64,000 nt of DNA from Plecoglossus altivelis (Eukaryota; Chordata; Actinopteri; Osmeriformes; Plecoglossidae). The translations under genes and the position numbers were made by a program. Position 1 is the first letter of the stretch. Each line of letters begins with the position of its first letter. Where the stretch lies: NCBI GenBank assembly GCA_036571765.1, contig BROE01000001.1, positions 6,754,818 to 6,818,817 on the forward strand, read 5' to 3'. Shown one piece after another: positions 48,977-57,200 of the stretch. The notes beneath the pieces were generated by a model. It made no database searches, had not been told where the DNA came from, and saw only the letters and a list, made by a program, of their open reading frames with translations.

Positions 48977-51900
48977 TAGACAACTTCAAGAATGAATGCT
49001 GTTGTCCATGCTATGCTTAACATAGCTAACTATCCTTACAAAAAAATAATGGTTTCACTCTAAAACTCAACCATTAAGGTCACATTGGCCCAGAGGATAG
49101 ATTCGTTTAACTGGTCGTGTGTGTCTGTCTGTCTGTCTGTGTGTACGTGTGTATGTGTGTGTCTATGCATGCATGCATGTATGTATGTCGGCGCAGGTTC
49201 AGTCTCCAGTAGAGCCAGTCACCATGTCCCCAGTAGAGAGAACGGCAGCTTGGGTACTGAACAACGGCCAGTACGAGGAGGAGGAGGAAGGGGACCAGGG
49301 CAGGGAGGACAGCAAGCACACAGAGAAGGTACTAATAAACAAGGGGCCGTGATACCGTGGCCCAGAGGAAGAATCATCCACTCCCCAAAATGTTTCCAAA
49401 TTGTCAGCAGATTACATGCTAGCTAATTCTACTCAGTGATCAGTTAAATCCTAAAATGGATGGAAGGATATTTACAAATGTAACCAGAAATGTAGACGAT
49501 TGCTGTCAATTAAGGTGCTTTCAAATAAATAGATGCAGCATAAAATCAAGCATTAATACACTTACTAGTTTGCGCCTGGGTATGGGCCTAAGCATGGATA
49601 ACACAGCCTACTCCTGCTTACTTGTGTATATGTGAGTATGAATGTGTGTATCATCATTGTGGCCATTTATACAGGTTAAAACGACAGAAATATCACAAGT
49701 ATGCTTCTTTCCCAGTCCCAGTCTTGCTGTTATCCAGCACAACCTCAGCTCACCCCTCCCCTCGTCCCTAGTATGAGCAGGAGATCTCCAAGCTGAAGGA
49801 GCGTCTGCGTGTGTCGGGCCGGCGTCTGGAGGAGTACGAGCGGCGGCTGCTGGCCCAGGAGCAGCAAATGCAGAAGCTGCTGCTGGAGTACAAGTCGCGG
49901 CTGGAGGACAGCGAGGACCGGCTGCGGCGGCAGCAGGAGGAGAAGGACAGCCAGATGAAGAGCATCATCTGCAGGTAAAAGACATTGAATACCCAGAGGG
50001 ACCACAGCACCGCTCCATTTTGGAAGTGGTCCGAATTTGACGTGTGAAATCTTTTTGACTTGAAAGCCTTTAATGCGTTGAGCTGAAGACTATCAGTTTT
50101 CGAACAAGCAAGTAGAAAGCATATTTATATTAATGTGTTGAGAAGCACTCTGCTCTACATGACCACAGTTCTGTCTGTAATAAGAATGGAAATGCAGTGC
50201 CCTGTAGAACAGGAACTGAATTAGAATTGACATGCTTCCTCTACCCAGACTAATGGCTGTGGAGGAAGAGCTGAAGAGAGACCATGCAGAGATGCAGGCG
50301 GTCATAGATGCCAAGCAGAAGATCATTGATGCACAGGTAAAGTATAATTACATGACCAAAATAAGAGACAGCAGGTGGCCACATCGTGGCTCCATACTCT
50401 AGGTCACTAGGAGTGTTTCTATGGATACCCCCCCTCTCCCTTTGGAGAGGACAGAAATGTATTAACGGTCCTAGCTAGACGCACTTAACATTTGCTCTCT
50501 TGAGTGATCGCACATCCTGTCAACTTTGTCTTGGAACATTTGCCATGTTAGCTCCCTGATTGTTGTTCATGTACAGAAATGCTGGGTTTAAAAAGCAATT
50601 AAAAAGGTTTACAGGTTTAATAATATAGAATTAATTCTATATTTCTATTGACTAGAGTTCACATTTTCATTCCAAGTGTGGAGGGTCTGGGTTTGAATCC
50701 GGCCTGGAACCTTTCCTGCATGTCATCCTGTCCTCTCACCTGCCTTTCTCATCTCTCTATACTTTCACAAAAAATAATACATGTCTGAATGATAACCTGA
50801 TAAAATCAGTTTAATCTTCTCACTTCTCCTTATAATCGTACCAGTTGACAGTAGACCTCTCCCCTCAACTGTTTGAATTCCAAAATACTAATTATAGTGT
50901 TCGCTTAGTTCTTGAGCCATGACTGACATTTTGCCTTGCTTTATTACCGTTGTGTTCCGCTATGTTGAATTTCCAGGTCAGTAAAGGAAGTGGGGTAATC
51001 CAAGCAGGCAAGTAAACCAGGGTGACTCGTGGTATTAGAACATGGCAAGCCTTGGTTGAATGCTGAGCGCAACTACACTCGACACGCATTCTTGTTATGC
51101 TTACCACTCTATCAACGGTTAACACTGTGAAGGAGGGTTTTCATTGGACAGATCATGCACAGACTGAAAAACAGCTGGGCATTACACATAGAGCTTTGAT
51201 TAAATGTAGTAATTGGTTCTGGACAAATTTGGTCAAATAGTTTTAGGAAGTTTTGGAGGTTGTTTTTGGTTTGTTTTTCCTTTTTTGTGCTTTCAGGATT
51301 CAGTTGCCTTATGCAGTTGTTACCACGAGTATCCCTTCAATACCTTTATTCACTTTTTATCAAAGAGTCAACTCTTTTACATAAAAACGGTTATGCTATT
51401 GTGTTTAAGATTGAGGCATCTTAAGGGAAATGTTGAACAAGTAGGCTTTTCGGTCTTCTCCATGTTTCTCAGGAATGTGTGTTTGTAGGTTGCGCTCTTT
51501 ACAAATCTGGTTTTGTTAGCCTCCAGCTTTGGCTGCTTCCTTTCACCCTGCCCCGCACCCAATTTAGCTGCCGCCCAAATCTCACCTCAGATTTGACAGA
51601 ACAGTGCCATGACCTGGCTCCACAGTACAAGGTTGCCCCCATTGGCTTGCAAAATATATGTTGAAAGGAGTAGTCTAAATTGTTCCAATGTCTCCATTCC
51701 AAATATATCTTACTGTATTTAGCTGTTTAGTGACAGCAATTATTTTCACTTTAGAAATCAAATTTGCGAAGTTTTTGCTGTCCAGGATGTCTACAGCAGT
51801 CTGCAGATGAAAGCCATGTCACTGTTGACGAGTACTTTGGTCCTACGTTTCAAAATCTTGTTTTTATCATTTGTCTTTTATATGACCTGAAACAAAAGTA

Positions 51901-52293
51901 TGCTCCCAAGCTTGTTTTCTTCTCCTTGTTGTTTTTTAAAATAGTTTATAAGTTTATATTTTGGTGCCTGTACAACTCAAACACTTTTTTTTCAGACTTG
52001 CCTCAACCCCGTATGTCAATTAGTCAACTTCACCATCCTGCTATTTGTAAATCCCTCAAGATTATTTACACAACTTTCTCATTTACTCATGTCCTTTCTC
52101 GCCTTTCCTCTTCTTTTCTCTCCAGGAGAAGAGGATAGGCTCGCTGGATGCAGCCAACTCTCGACTCATGAGCGCCCTCACTCAGGTGAAGGAGCGCTAC
52201 AGCATGCAGAATATGCGCAACGGCCTATCACCAACCAACCCCACCAAACTGTCCATCACTGAGAATGGAGAATTCAAAAACAGTAGCTGTTGA
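11942..52293 (+). CDS. rasal2: RASAL2-type Ras GTPase-activating protein, complete (18 exons, 1304 aa)
   Basis: Stimulates GTP hydrolysis by Ras at the membrane; SynGAP/DAB2IP family. Coding exons: 11942-12068, 26364-26491, 26961-27084, 35772-35875, 38346-38458, 43145-43298, 43507-43605, 43979-44533, 44952-45096, 45225-45369, 45813-46049, 46232-46433, 47479-47678, 47937-48927, 49197-49328, 49772-49974, 50249-50336, 52126-52293. All phases agree. Order: split PH-like region (about residues 40-282, including WERKYCILTDSQL and SGSKCFSC-type core), C2 (about 285-410, LWIIEAKDLPPKKKYFCELC), RasGAP (about 455-710) with arginine finger R491 in FRENTLATK and the FLR motif at 600-602, long serine/histidine-rich linker, coiled coil (about 1153-1270), conserved end ITENGEFKNSSC. 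RASAL2 is chosen over DAB2IP and SYNGAP1 by RSRGLPKLKES, PAIMSP context, NCRRAENILRLWII and the C terminus. The ATG at 11942 is first in frame after a stop. Linkage to DHX9 matches human 1q25. Confidence 0.95.
13064..13198 (+). repeat. (CT)n microsatellite
   Basis: Long CT run with CTCGCT interruptions at the 5' end and GTCTCT/TTTCTCT interruptions toward the 3' end. Serine/leucine frames on + and Arg/Glu frames on - are artefacts of the repeat. Confidence 0.97.
18423..18430. promoter_or_regulatory. perfect cAMP-response element (TGACGTCA)
   Basis: Full palindromic CRE/ATF site whose last base is the A of the candidate start codon at 18430. Could mark a CREB-responsive alternative RASAL2 promoter if transcription starts here, but overlap with the start codon would require a very short or upstream leader. 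Confidence 0.4.
18430..18985 (+). CDS. rasal2: candidate alternative first exon of RASAL2 (185 codons)
   Basis: Within intron 1, an ATG preceded immediately by an in-frame stop opens 185 codons that run to TCTG|GTAGGG, a usable donor in phase 1. The canonical first exon also ends in phase 1, so splicing to the exon at 26364 keeps frame (VS-DVKGPPSH) and would give a 1447-aa protein. The segment is richer in G and C than surrounding intron. The encoded N terminus is Ser/Arg/Pro-rich, ends in a basic stretch (SVSRRLCRILSIRDESESR) and is not recognised from a named family. A perfect CRE (TGACGTCA) at 18423-18430 overlaps the ATG. Open frame, phase and donor are direct observations; use as an exon is inference. 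Confidence 0.45.
25432..25546 (+). repeat. 15-bp minisatellite, seven copies plus a partial
   Basis: Unit GGCCTATACTCTACT repeated head to tail from 25432, 25447, 25462, 25477, 25492, 25507 and 25522, then a partial at 25537. Copy 1 has C for T at position 5 and copy 7 has T for C at position 11. The unit is a multiple of 3, so it stays open on both strands (YTLLA on +, EYRPV on -), but nothing around it supports coding. Confidence 0.95.
26530..26595 (+). repeat. 18-bp tandem repeat just after RASAL2 exon 2
   Basis: ACACACGCACAAGTGTAC at 26530, 26548 and 26566 with a partial fourth copy. Each unit contains the self-complementary GTGTACAC at its junction. Starts 39 nt after the donor at 26492. 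Confidence 0.93.
28892..28904 (+). CDS. rasal2: candidate short alternative first exon of RASAL2 (MELI-)
   Basis: ATGGAATTAATTG|GTAAGA: four codons plus one base, with a strong donor in phase 1. It joins in frame to the exon at 35772 (E-VSSERSPRRRSISG), giving a 1182-aa protein without the first PH-related exons. I recall a mammalian RASAL2 isoform that also begins with a handful of residues directly before the E-V-x-x-ERSPRRRSISG segment, which supports an alternative promoter here. The preceding 300 nt contain several CpGs (CGCCGC, CACGCG, ACGAGC), unlike the flanking AT-rich intron. Such a short exon is assigned by phase, donor and family precedent only. Confidence 0.5.
31440..31720 (+). 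promoter_or_regulatory. possible intronic enhancer with clustered homeodomain sites
   Basis: Complex, non-repetitive sequence in an otherwise AT-rich intron with three identical AATTAG hexamers (31563-31568, 31581-31586, 31648-31653), a TTAATT at 31685-31690, TAATC at 31631 and a TGATAGG at 31590. This density is typical of vertebrate developmental enhancers, but conservation cannot be judged from one sequence. Confidence 0.3.
32995..33560 (+). repeat. purine-rich low-complexity block
   Basis: Extended GA/GGGA/GAGAGA-rich sequence, with runs of seven and nine G at about 33412 and 33505. Minus-strand frames over it are serine/proline/leucine-rich and not genes. Confidence 0.8.
34815..34880 (+). 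repeat. short dispersed repeat fragment, copy B
   Basis: TATTTCTAGAGCACAAAGAA followed by AACAACCGGTGTTTGC and TAAAGTGCTGTACAAAATAA. Aligns by eye with the copy at 5902-5960 (GAGTCA-AAAGCAC-...-AAAGTGCTG) and with a widespread fish repeat pattern. Family unassigned. Confidence 0.5.
35876..38345 (+). other. RASAL2 intron 4 (2.5 kb)
   Basis: No gene inside. CT-rich sequence at about 36980-37110. The last 187 nt are the 61-bp triplication described separately. Confidence 0.7.
38159..38345 (+). repeat. 61-bp tandem triplication carrying the 3' splice site of RASAL2 exon 5
   Basis: Three head-to-tail 61-bp units start at 38159, 38220 and 38281 (each beginning GCAGGGCTGGTAGTCAGT and ending CTCCTCCTCGCGTCT plus C or T), followed by GCAGGGCT at 38342, where the true exon starts (38346). 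Units differ at only a few bases. Each repeat therefore reproduces CAG|GGCT, giving decoy acceptors before 38163, 38224 and 38285. In the exon frame these decoys read G-W-stop. Confidence 0.95.
38459..43144 (+). other. RASAL2 intron 5 (4.7 kb)
   Basis: GT-rich microsatellite at 39536-39590; otherwise no gene, RNA gene or mobile element recognised. Open frames at 39610-39937, 40490-40804 and 42444-42683 lack homology and splice context. Confidence 0.65.
45695..45721 (+). repeat. (GT)n microsatellite in RASAL2 intron 10
   Basis: About 13 GT units roughly 90 nt before the acceptor of the exon at 45813. Confidence 0.95.
46434..47478 (+). other. RASAL2 intron 12
   Basis: Pyrimidine-rich near 47210-47300. 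The acceptor CCAG|GGTGAAAATTCC at 47479 is preceded by a weak pyrimidine tract; the frame is open upstream to 47164, so a longer exon form cannot be excluded, but GENSFLQATVAKLGPLPR starts where the family exon starts. Confidence 0.5.
48928..49196 (+). repeat. short RASAL2 intron with (CA)n at its start and (GT)n-rich sequence at its end
   Basis: A 269-nt intron. (CA)15 runs at 48945-48974, 17 nt after the donor; a GT/GTCT/GTAT-rich block runs at 49114-49188 and reaches within 8 nt of the acceptor. There is no conventional polypyrimidine tract. The two repeats are complementary and could pair in the pre-mRNA. Confidence 0.85.
50337..52125 (+). other. RASAL2 intron 17 (1.8 kb) with a tRNA-derived SINE-like fragment
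   Basis: Around 50671-50790, GGGTTTGAATCCGGCCTGG resembles the B box and downstream sequence of tRNA-derived fish SINEs, followed by GCATGTCATCC and CT-rich sequence also typical of them. Otherwise AT-rich with no gene. Confidence 0.45.
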
Positions 52294-53280
52294 TTGTCTG
52301 TCAGACCGCCATGCTGTTCATAGCAGGGGGTCACATGCTCCTCTTTTACCTACAAACATGTGTGAAGGAGCTCTCTAGATGGACCATATAAATCTACAAA
52401 GAATGTCTAGATATATTGATGTATATACCTTGTATCTTGGTTGTGTACAGAGATTATTCTAGAAGGATGGGAGCAGTAGGTCAACTGTTGTCATAATATA
52501 GTGAATATGTGTTATAAATTACATAATTCCCATATACAGACAAATACAGATTAATTGCAGATTAAAAGTATTGTCAAATGAAGAGAAGATTTATGGAAAG
52601 GTTGTACAGATGAAGTGGGTTTGTTTCAGATAAGCACATAGTGAGCAGTTAGTTACAAATGTGTTGAAGTCATCACAGGAGTGGAAGGGCAAAAATCATA
52701 TTTTATGCACTCCGTTTTCTAATCAAATTTTTTATAGTTTTTTAAACTTCTCTTTTTTTTGTTGTAAACAAGTTGCATTTGTTTTGATTAGCTGGTTTTT
52801 AACGAAATCGGGACTGTGCAGTGTGAACCTATAGCCACATAATTGTTTTTAATTTATTCCTATACTGTCAAACTTTTATGGTCTCCTGAGAAGATTTGAC
52901 TGCCCTCCTGACTTTGAACAATGTTCAATGTCACATTAATAACTACTGTTAAAAAGAGTCTGCTGTTTCTCACTGTCACAATAGGAGCAACACTCCATAC
53001 AGGCACAGACTTTTTTTGTTGTTGCACAGGAACTTTGAATGAACTGGTCCATGTCAAATATATTGCATAAATGTCAGTGGTTGAATGTTGATAATAAAAG
53101 CTGGCTGTAATTGTGTGTGTGTGTTTCAAATTAGTACAAGCTCATTACCAATGGATGAATATGTAAGAACTGTAAAACATGGATAGTGTATAATGCTGCT
53201 CTTGCTGAACGTGGCATCTACATACTATGTATGTAACATGAATGATACATGAATAAAATATAGTTAGATTTGATTGCAAT
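52294..53280 (+). other. rasal2: RASAL2 3' UTR with two poly(A) signals
   Basis: AT-rich sequence with AATAAA at 53093-53098 and 53252-53257. An ATATA/TTGTA-rich composition is seen. No coding sequence on either strand. Confidence 0.65.
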
Positions 53281-53586
53281 ATTGTAATTGATTTTGTTCA
53301 CAGGTGGGTACCCTAGGTACATTCCCTATTGCGATTATATACTTAAATAGTTAGGATAATGATTTATGAAAATGGACGTCATTAGCTGAAGATAGGAAAC
53401 ATATTTACAGCCTTGAATATGTTGACAGCCTTAAAAGCTACAAAAACAGGATGATTTTCCCGCTACACTGATGTTGGAATCACTGTTTACTCATAGTAGT
53501 CCCGTCGATGTACAGTGAGAATCCTTCCATTTTAGGGCAGGGCTGTATTGTGTCTTGCGGATAAATGCACCTCCGAAATGTGCTAA

Positions 53587-53611
53587 AGTAGTAACTCCGC
53601 GAGTTACTACT
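53587..53611. promoter_or_regulatory. perfect 11-bp palindrome in the presumed DHX9 promoter
   Basis: AGTAGTAACTC, spacer CGC, GAGTTACTACT. It lies about 45 nt before an ETS-like site (ACCGGAAAT at 53655) and upstream of the likely non-coding first exon. Could be a dimeric factor site; no family assigned. Confidence 0.5.
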
Positions 53612-53639
53612 GCTGGTGCTTTTCCAGGTGGGGGCGCAT

Positions 53640-53786
53640 CACCCGGGGCGCAACACCGGAAATGGACAAGCTTGATAGCTATATGGTCTACCTATCCACG
53701 CTTGTGAACACTAGGTTTTTGTGCAGCACGATCCTGTCAACAATACACATCTGACTGGTTAATTTCCAAGCCTTTGTGGACCAGGG
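53640..53786 (+). other. dhx9: probable DHX9 non-coding first exon and core promoter
   Basis: GC-rich sequence with an ETS-like ACCGGAAAT at 53655-53663 and no TATA box, then a donor-like GG|GTACGT at 53787. A matching acceptor TTCCACAG ends at 54238, 19 nt before the ATG. A non-coding first exon is also the arrangement I recall for mammalian DHX9. The transcription start is not determined. Confidence 0.45.
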
Positions 53787-54257
53787 GTACGTAGATTAAG
53801 GGAATTGAGCATCAGCTTGGCTTTGCTTTTAGATTTTATTGACAGCTAAAGATTTTGTATACATGAGATGCGACCAGCAAGCTAAACCACGGTTAGCTGT
53901 CATTTGCATCCTGGTAGCTAACTTATAGGCTATCTAACCAAACCAAGTTAACGTGCTGTTAATCAATAATGTCAGCCTGCCGATTGTTCTTTGCTGGCCA
54001 ACTACTTTTCCAGACATGTTTGAAAAACAGGAATTATCCTTAACACTTGCAATTCTTTTTCGATTCTCAAGTAGCACGACCTGTTTGCTGTCTTGTTATT
54101 TGATAGCAAAGGTTTTATGTAGCCTTCCATTTGAGCTATTGATAGCTCAACACTACGTATACATACAACGTTTTGTAGGCGCTTAGAACAACATGAAGTC
54201 TCAATATTTGTGTTCTCTGACAAAACATAATTCCACAGAGGGTCATATTAATCCACA

Positions 54258-57200
54258 ATGGCGGATATAAAAAACTTCCTTTATGCCTGGTGTGGCAAGA
54301 AGAAATTGACTCCTGATTATGAAGTAAAAGCAGCTGGAAACAAAAACAGGCAGAAGTTTTTGTGTGAAGTAAGTACTTTGATTATTGAAGAACTATCATT
54401 TTAACTGGGGAATTACATCACTATTTAATTTGCAAGTCAATTGATTCAATCTCCCATTTCTAAGGTCCGTGTGGGTGGCTTTAGTTACACTGGAATGGGT
54501 AATTCCAGCAATAAAAAGGATGCTCAATCCAATGCTGCCAGAGACTTTGTCAACTACCTTGTCCGAGTTGGTGAAATGAATGCAGCAGAGGTCCCAGCAC
54601 TGGGGGTAAGAAATCCATTTTTATCTACATAATTAATATGTCCTGAAGTTATTGACCTTTTGGCAAAGAGCTGAACTTTTTTTTGGATTTGAGTGTTTCC
54701 ATTGGGTTTTCCTTTTACCTTAGGCAAGTGTTCCTGACTACAGAGGGCCGGATGGTGGCGGAGCTGCTGCTGATAGCTTTGGAAGTCTTCCTCCTGGTGG
54801 ACCTTTACCACCTCATCTGGTTGTGAAAACTGAGCCAAGTAGGATGGATAACCTCCTTAAACGTCTTTGGAATACCACAATTTGTGATCTAGAGAAAATG
54901 TGAGATAGGTTAGACTCATGTTTTTTGGGGTAATACTATACCTTTTGTGTTAGCAAATCACTCCAGACCCATCCCTGGCGTGACTGGTTTGGGATACTCT
55001 GGAGGGGGAGAACATGCCCACAGTTTTGGTGCAGGTGGAGGGGCGCAGTGGGAGCGTGGAGCCAACCTGAAGGAGTACTACTCTAAAAGAGATGAGCTGG
55101 AAGCACAGGCGGTAAGGGTTCCAACCCCAATAGAAGTAGGGCTCAATGCCTATGATGACACATCACTGACTAAAATACAAGTTATGTACCCTCATCGCAC
55201 GGCACTTATGTCTGTCACCAATGAGCACTGCACTAGCATCAGTAAATTGTGTTCATCTTCACTATATGAAGCATGGACAGAATATATCTATCACCAGGGG
55301 TACTTATTAATATTTATTTGCCTGGTAAATATGTAAGTTGTGCTAAAGAGTCAACTAGATCCATGTATTAAATCGCTCTTTGTGTTTTTGTTCCAACTAG
55401 ACTTTAGAGTCTGAGGAAGTTGATCTGAATGCAGGTCTCCATGGGAACTGGACCCTTGAGAACGCCAAGGCCCGTCTGAACCAATTCTTTCAGAAGGAGA
55501 AGAACCAAACTGATTACAAATATACCCAAGTGGGACCTGACCACAACAGGTCAGGTTAGAAGCAGGAAATGCAAAATCCCCTGGACCACACACCTAGTAT
55601 TCAATTAGTTATTCATATAATCCTGAGGGATATTTATGGCAATTATATTCACACCTAGATGTGGGGCTTGTTACTTCTGGATTGCTAAAATAACAATGGA
55701 CTGTAGAAATGGACTACTAAATAATAACATATTTAATTTGGGGGACGCCTTGGACCTTGTCATGGACCTCTTAGCTAAATTGGGCCTATATAGGTTCAAT
55801 AGAAACAGTAGAGGTTAAAGACATATCAAAAATCATGGTTCAGCGACAGCAGAGAAATGCTAGAGAGATAAGACATGAGAACCCTAGGGTGTGCTGGAAA
55901 CACCAGAGTGATCTCAAGAGAACCTTGCTGCTTTGTTTTTGTGAGTTATTGCTGGAACAATGCCTCACAACGACAATATGAATCCCATTCAAGTTGCGCT
56001 GAAGTAGTCATGATGTAGCATAAATACGTGGACAATGGTGACACCAGAGATCGCAACCCTACTTGTCGAGACATGCGACATCGTTTAGGATGCACTAAAG
56101 TTGTCGCATGGTAGCAAAGGATTTCTTGGTTGTGATTTTTGGTGTCACTGTTCCACTTTAGGACTGAGGCTGTCTATGGACCAGAAGTGAAAGTCTTGAT
56201 TCTTGTTTAAAAGTCTGACTGAAAAACATATGAGTGTCCATGGGGTTTGTCATCAGAGTGCTCTGTAGGCTGCTTAGTGAAGAGGTCAGTTGGTACAATC
56301 ATCAATCAAACACATTAAGTCTTTCCCCAGAAATTCCATGGTGAACTTGGGTAGATGGTGTGTCTTATTTTCTCTCTCTCCAGGAGTTTTATAGCAGAGA
56401 TGCAGTTGTTTGTGAGGCAGCTGGGCAGAAGTAAGTAACAAAGACACGTTGGTCTATTTTCTCATTGCTATTAAATACAGTGGCATTTCAAGTTAACCTT
56501 CTGAAATTGACATGTAAATAAGATCAATTTTGCCCTTTAGAAATCACAGCCCGAGAGCATGGTTCGAATAAAAAACTTGCGGCCCAGTCCTGTGCCCTAT
56601 CGATTGTCCGCCAGCTGTACCATCTGGGTGTTATTGAGACCTACAGTGGTATAACAAAGAAAAAAGAGGGAGAAACTGTAAGCTACGAGTATAAATACTT
56701 TTGGAAATGCTGACGCATGTACTCACTTCTCTATAAAGGTTATCTTGTCATAGTTTGAAATGAGAAGGTAGAGAAAGTCATTGATGTCATTCCAGTTAAT
56801 CTGTTATGCTTGGCTTGTTTCTCTGCAGTTGGAGGCTATTGAGGTTAATGTTCAAGACGATTTGCAGAATCAGCTGCGTATTTTGGTCCAAGAGATGGGT
56901 GTTAAAATTCCTCCTGCCGTAAGTACCCCAGTACAGAACAATTCACTCGGAGTTGCCTAATTCTTTGTGGCATAGATTCAACAAAGTGCTTGAAACATTC
57001 CTGTGAAATTTTGGTCAATATTGACATTGCAGCATCACGCAGTTGCTGCAGATTTGTCGGCTGCACATCCATGGTGCAAGTCTTCCTTTCCACAACATCC
57101 CATTTGTGCTAATAGGTGCTAGACTGTAGTAGAAGTAAATCAGCAGTTTCTGAAATACTCAGACTAGCTCATCTGGCACCAACAACCATGTCACTTAAAT

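Noticed and set aside
11942..52293. Alternative call of the RasGAP as DAB2IP or SYNGAP1
   Set aside because: C2/GAP sequence, the ITENGEFKNSSC end and DHX9 linkage fit RASAL2.
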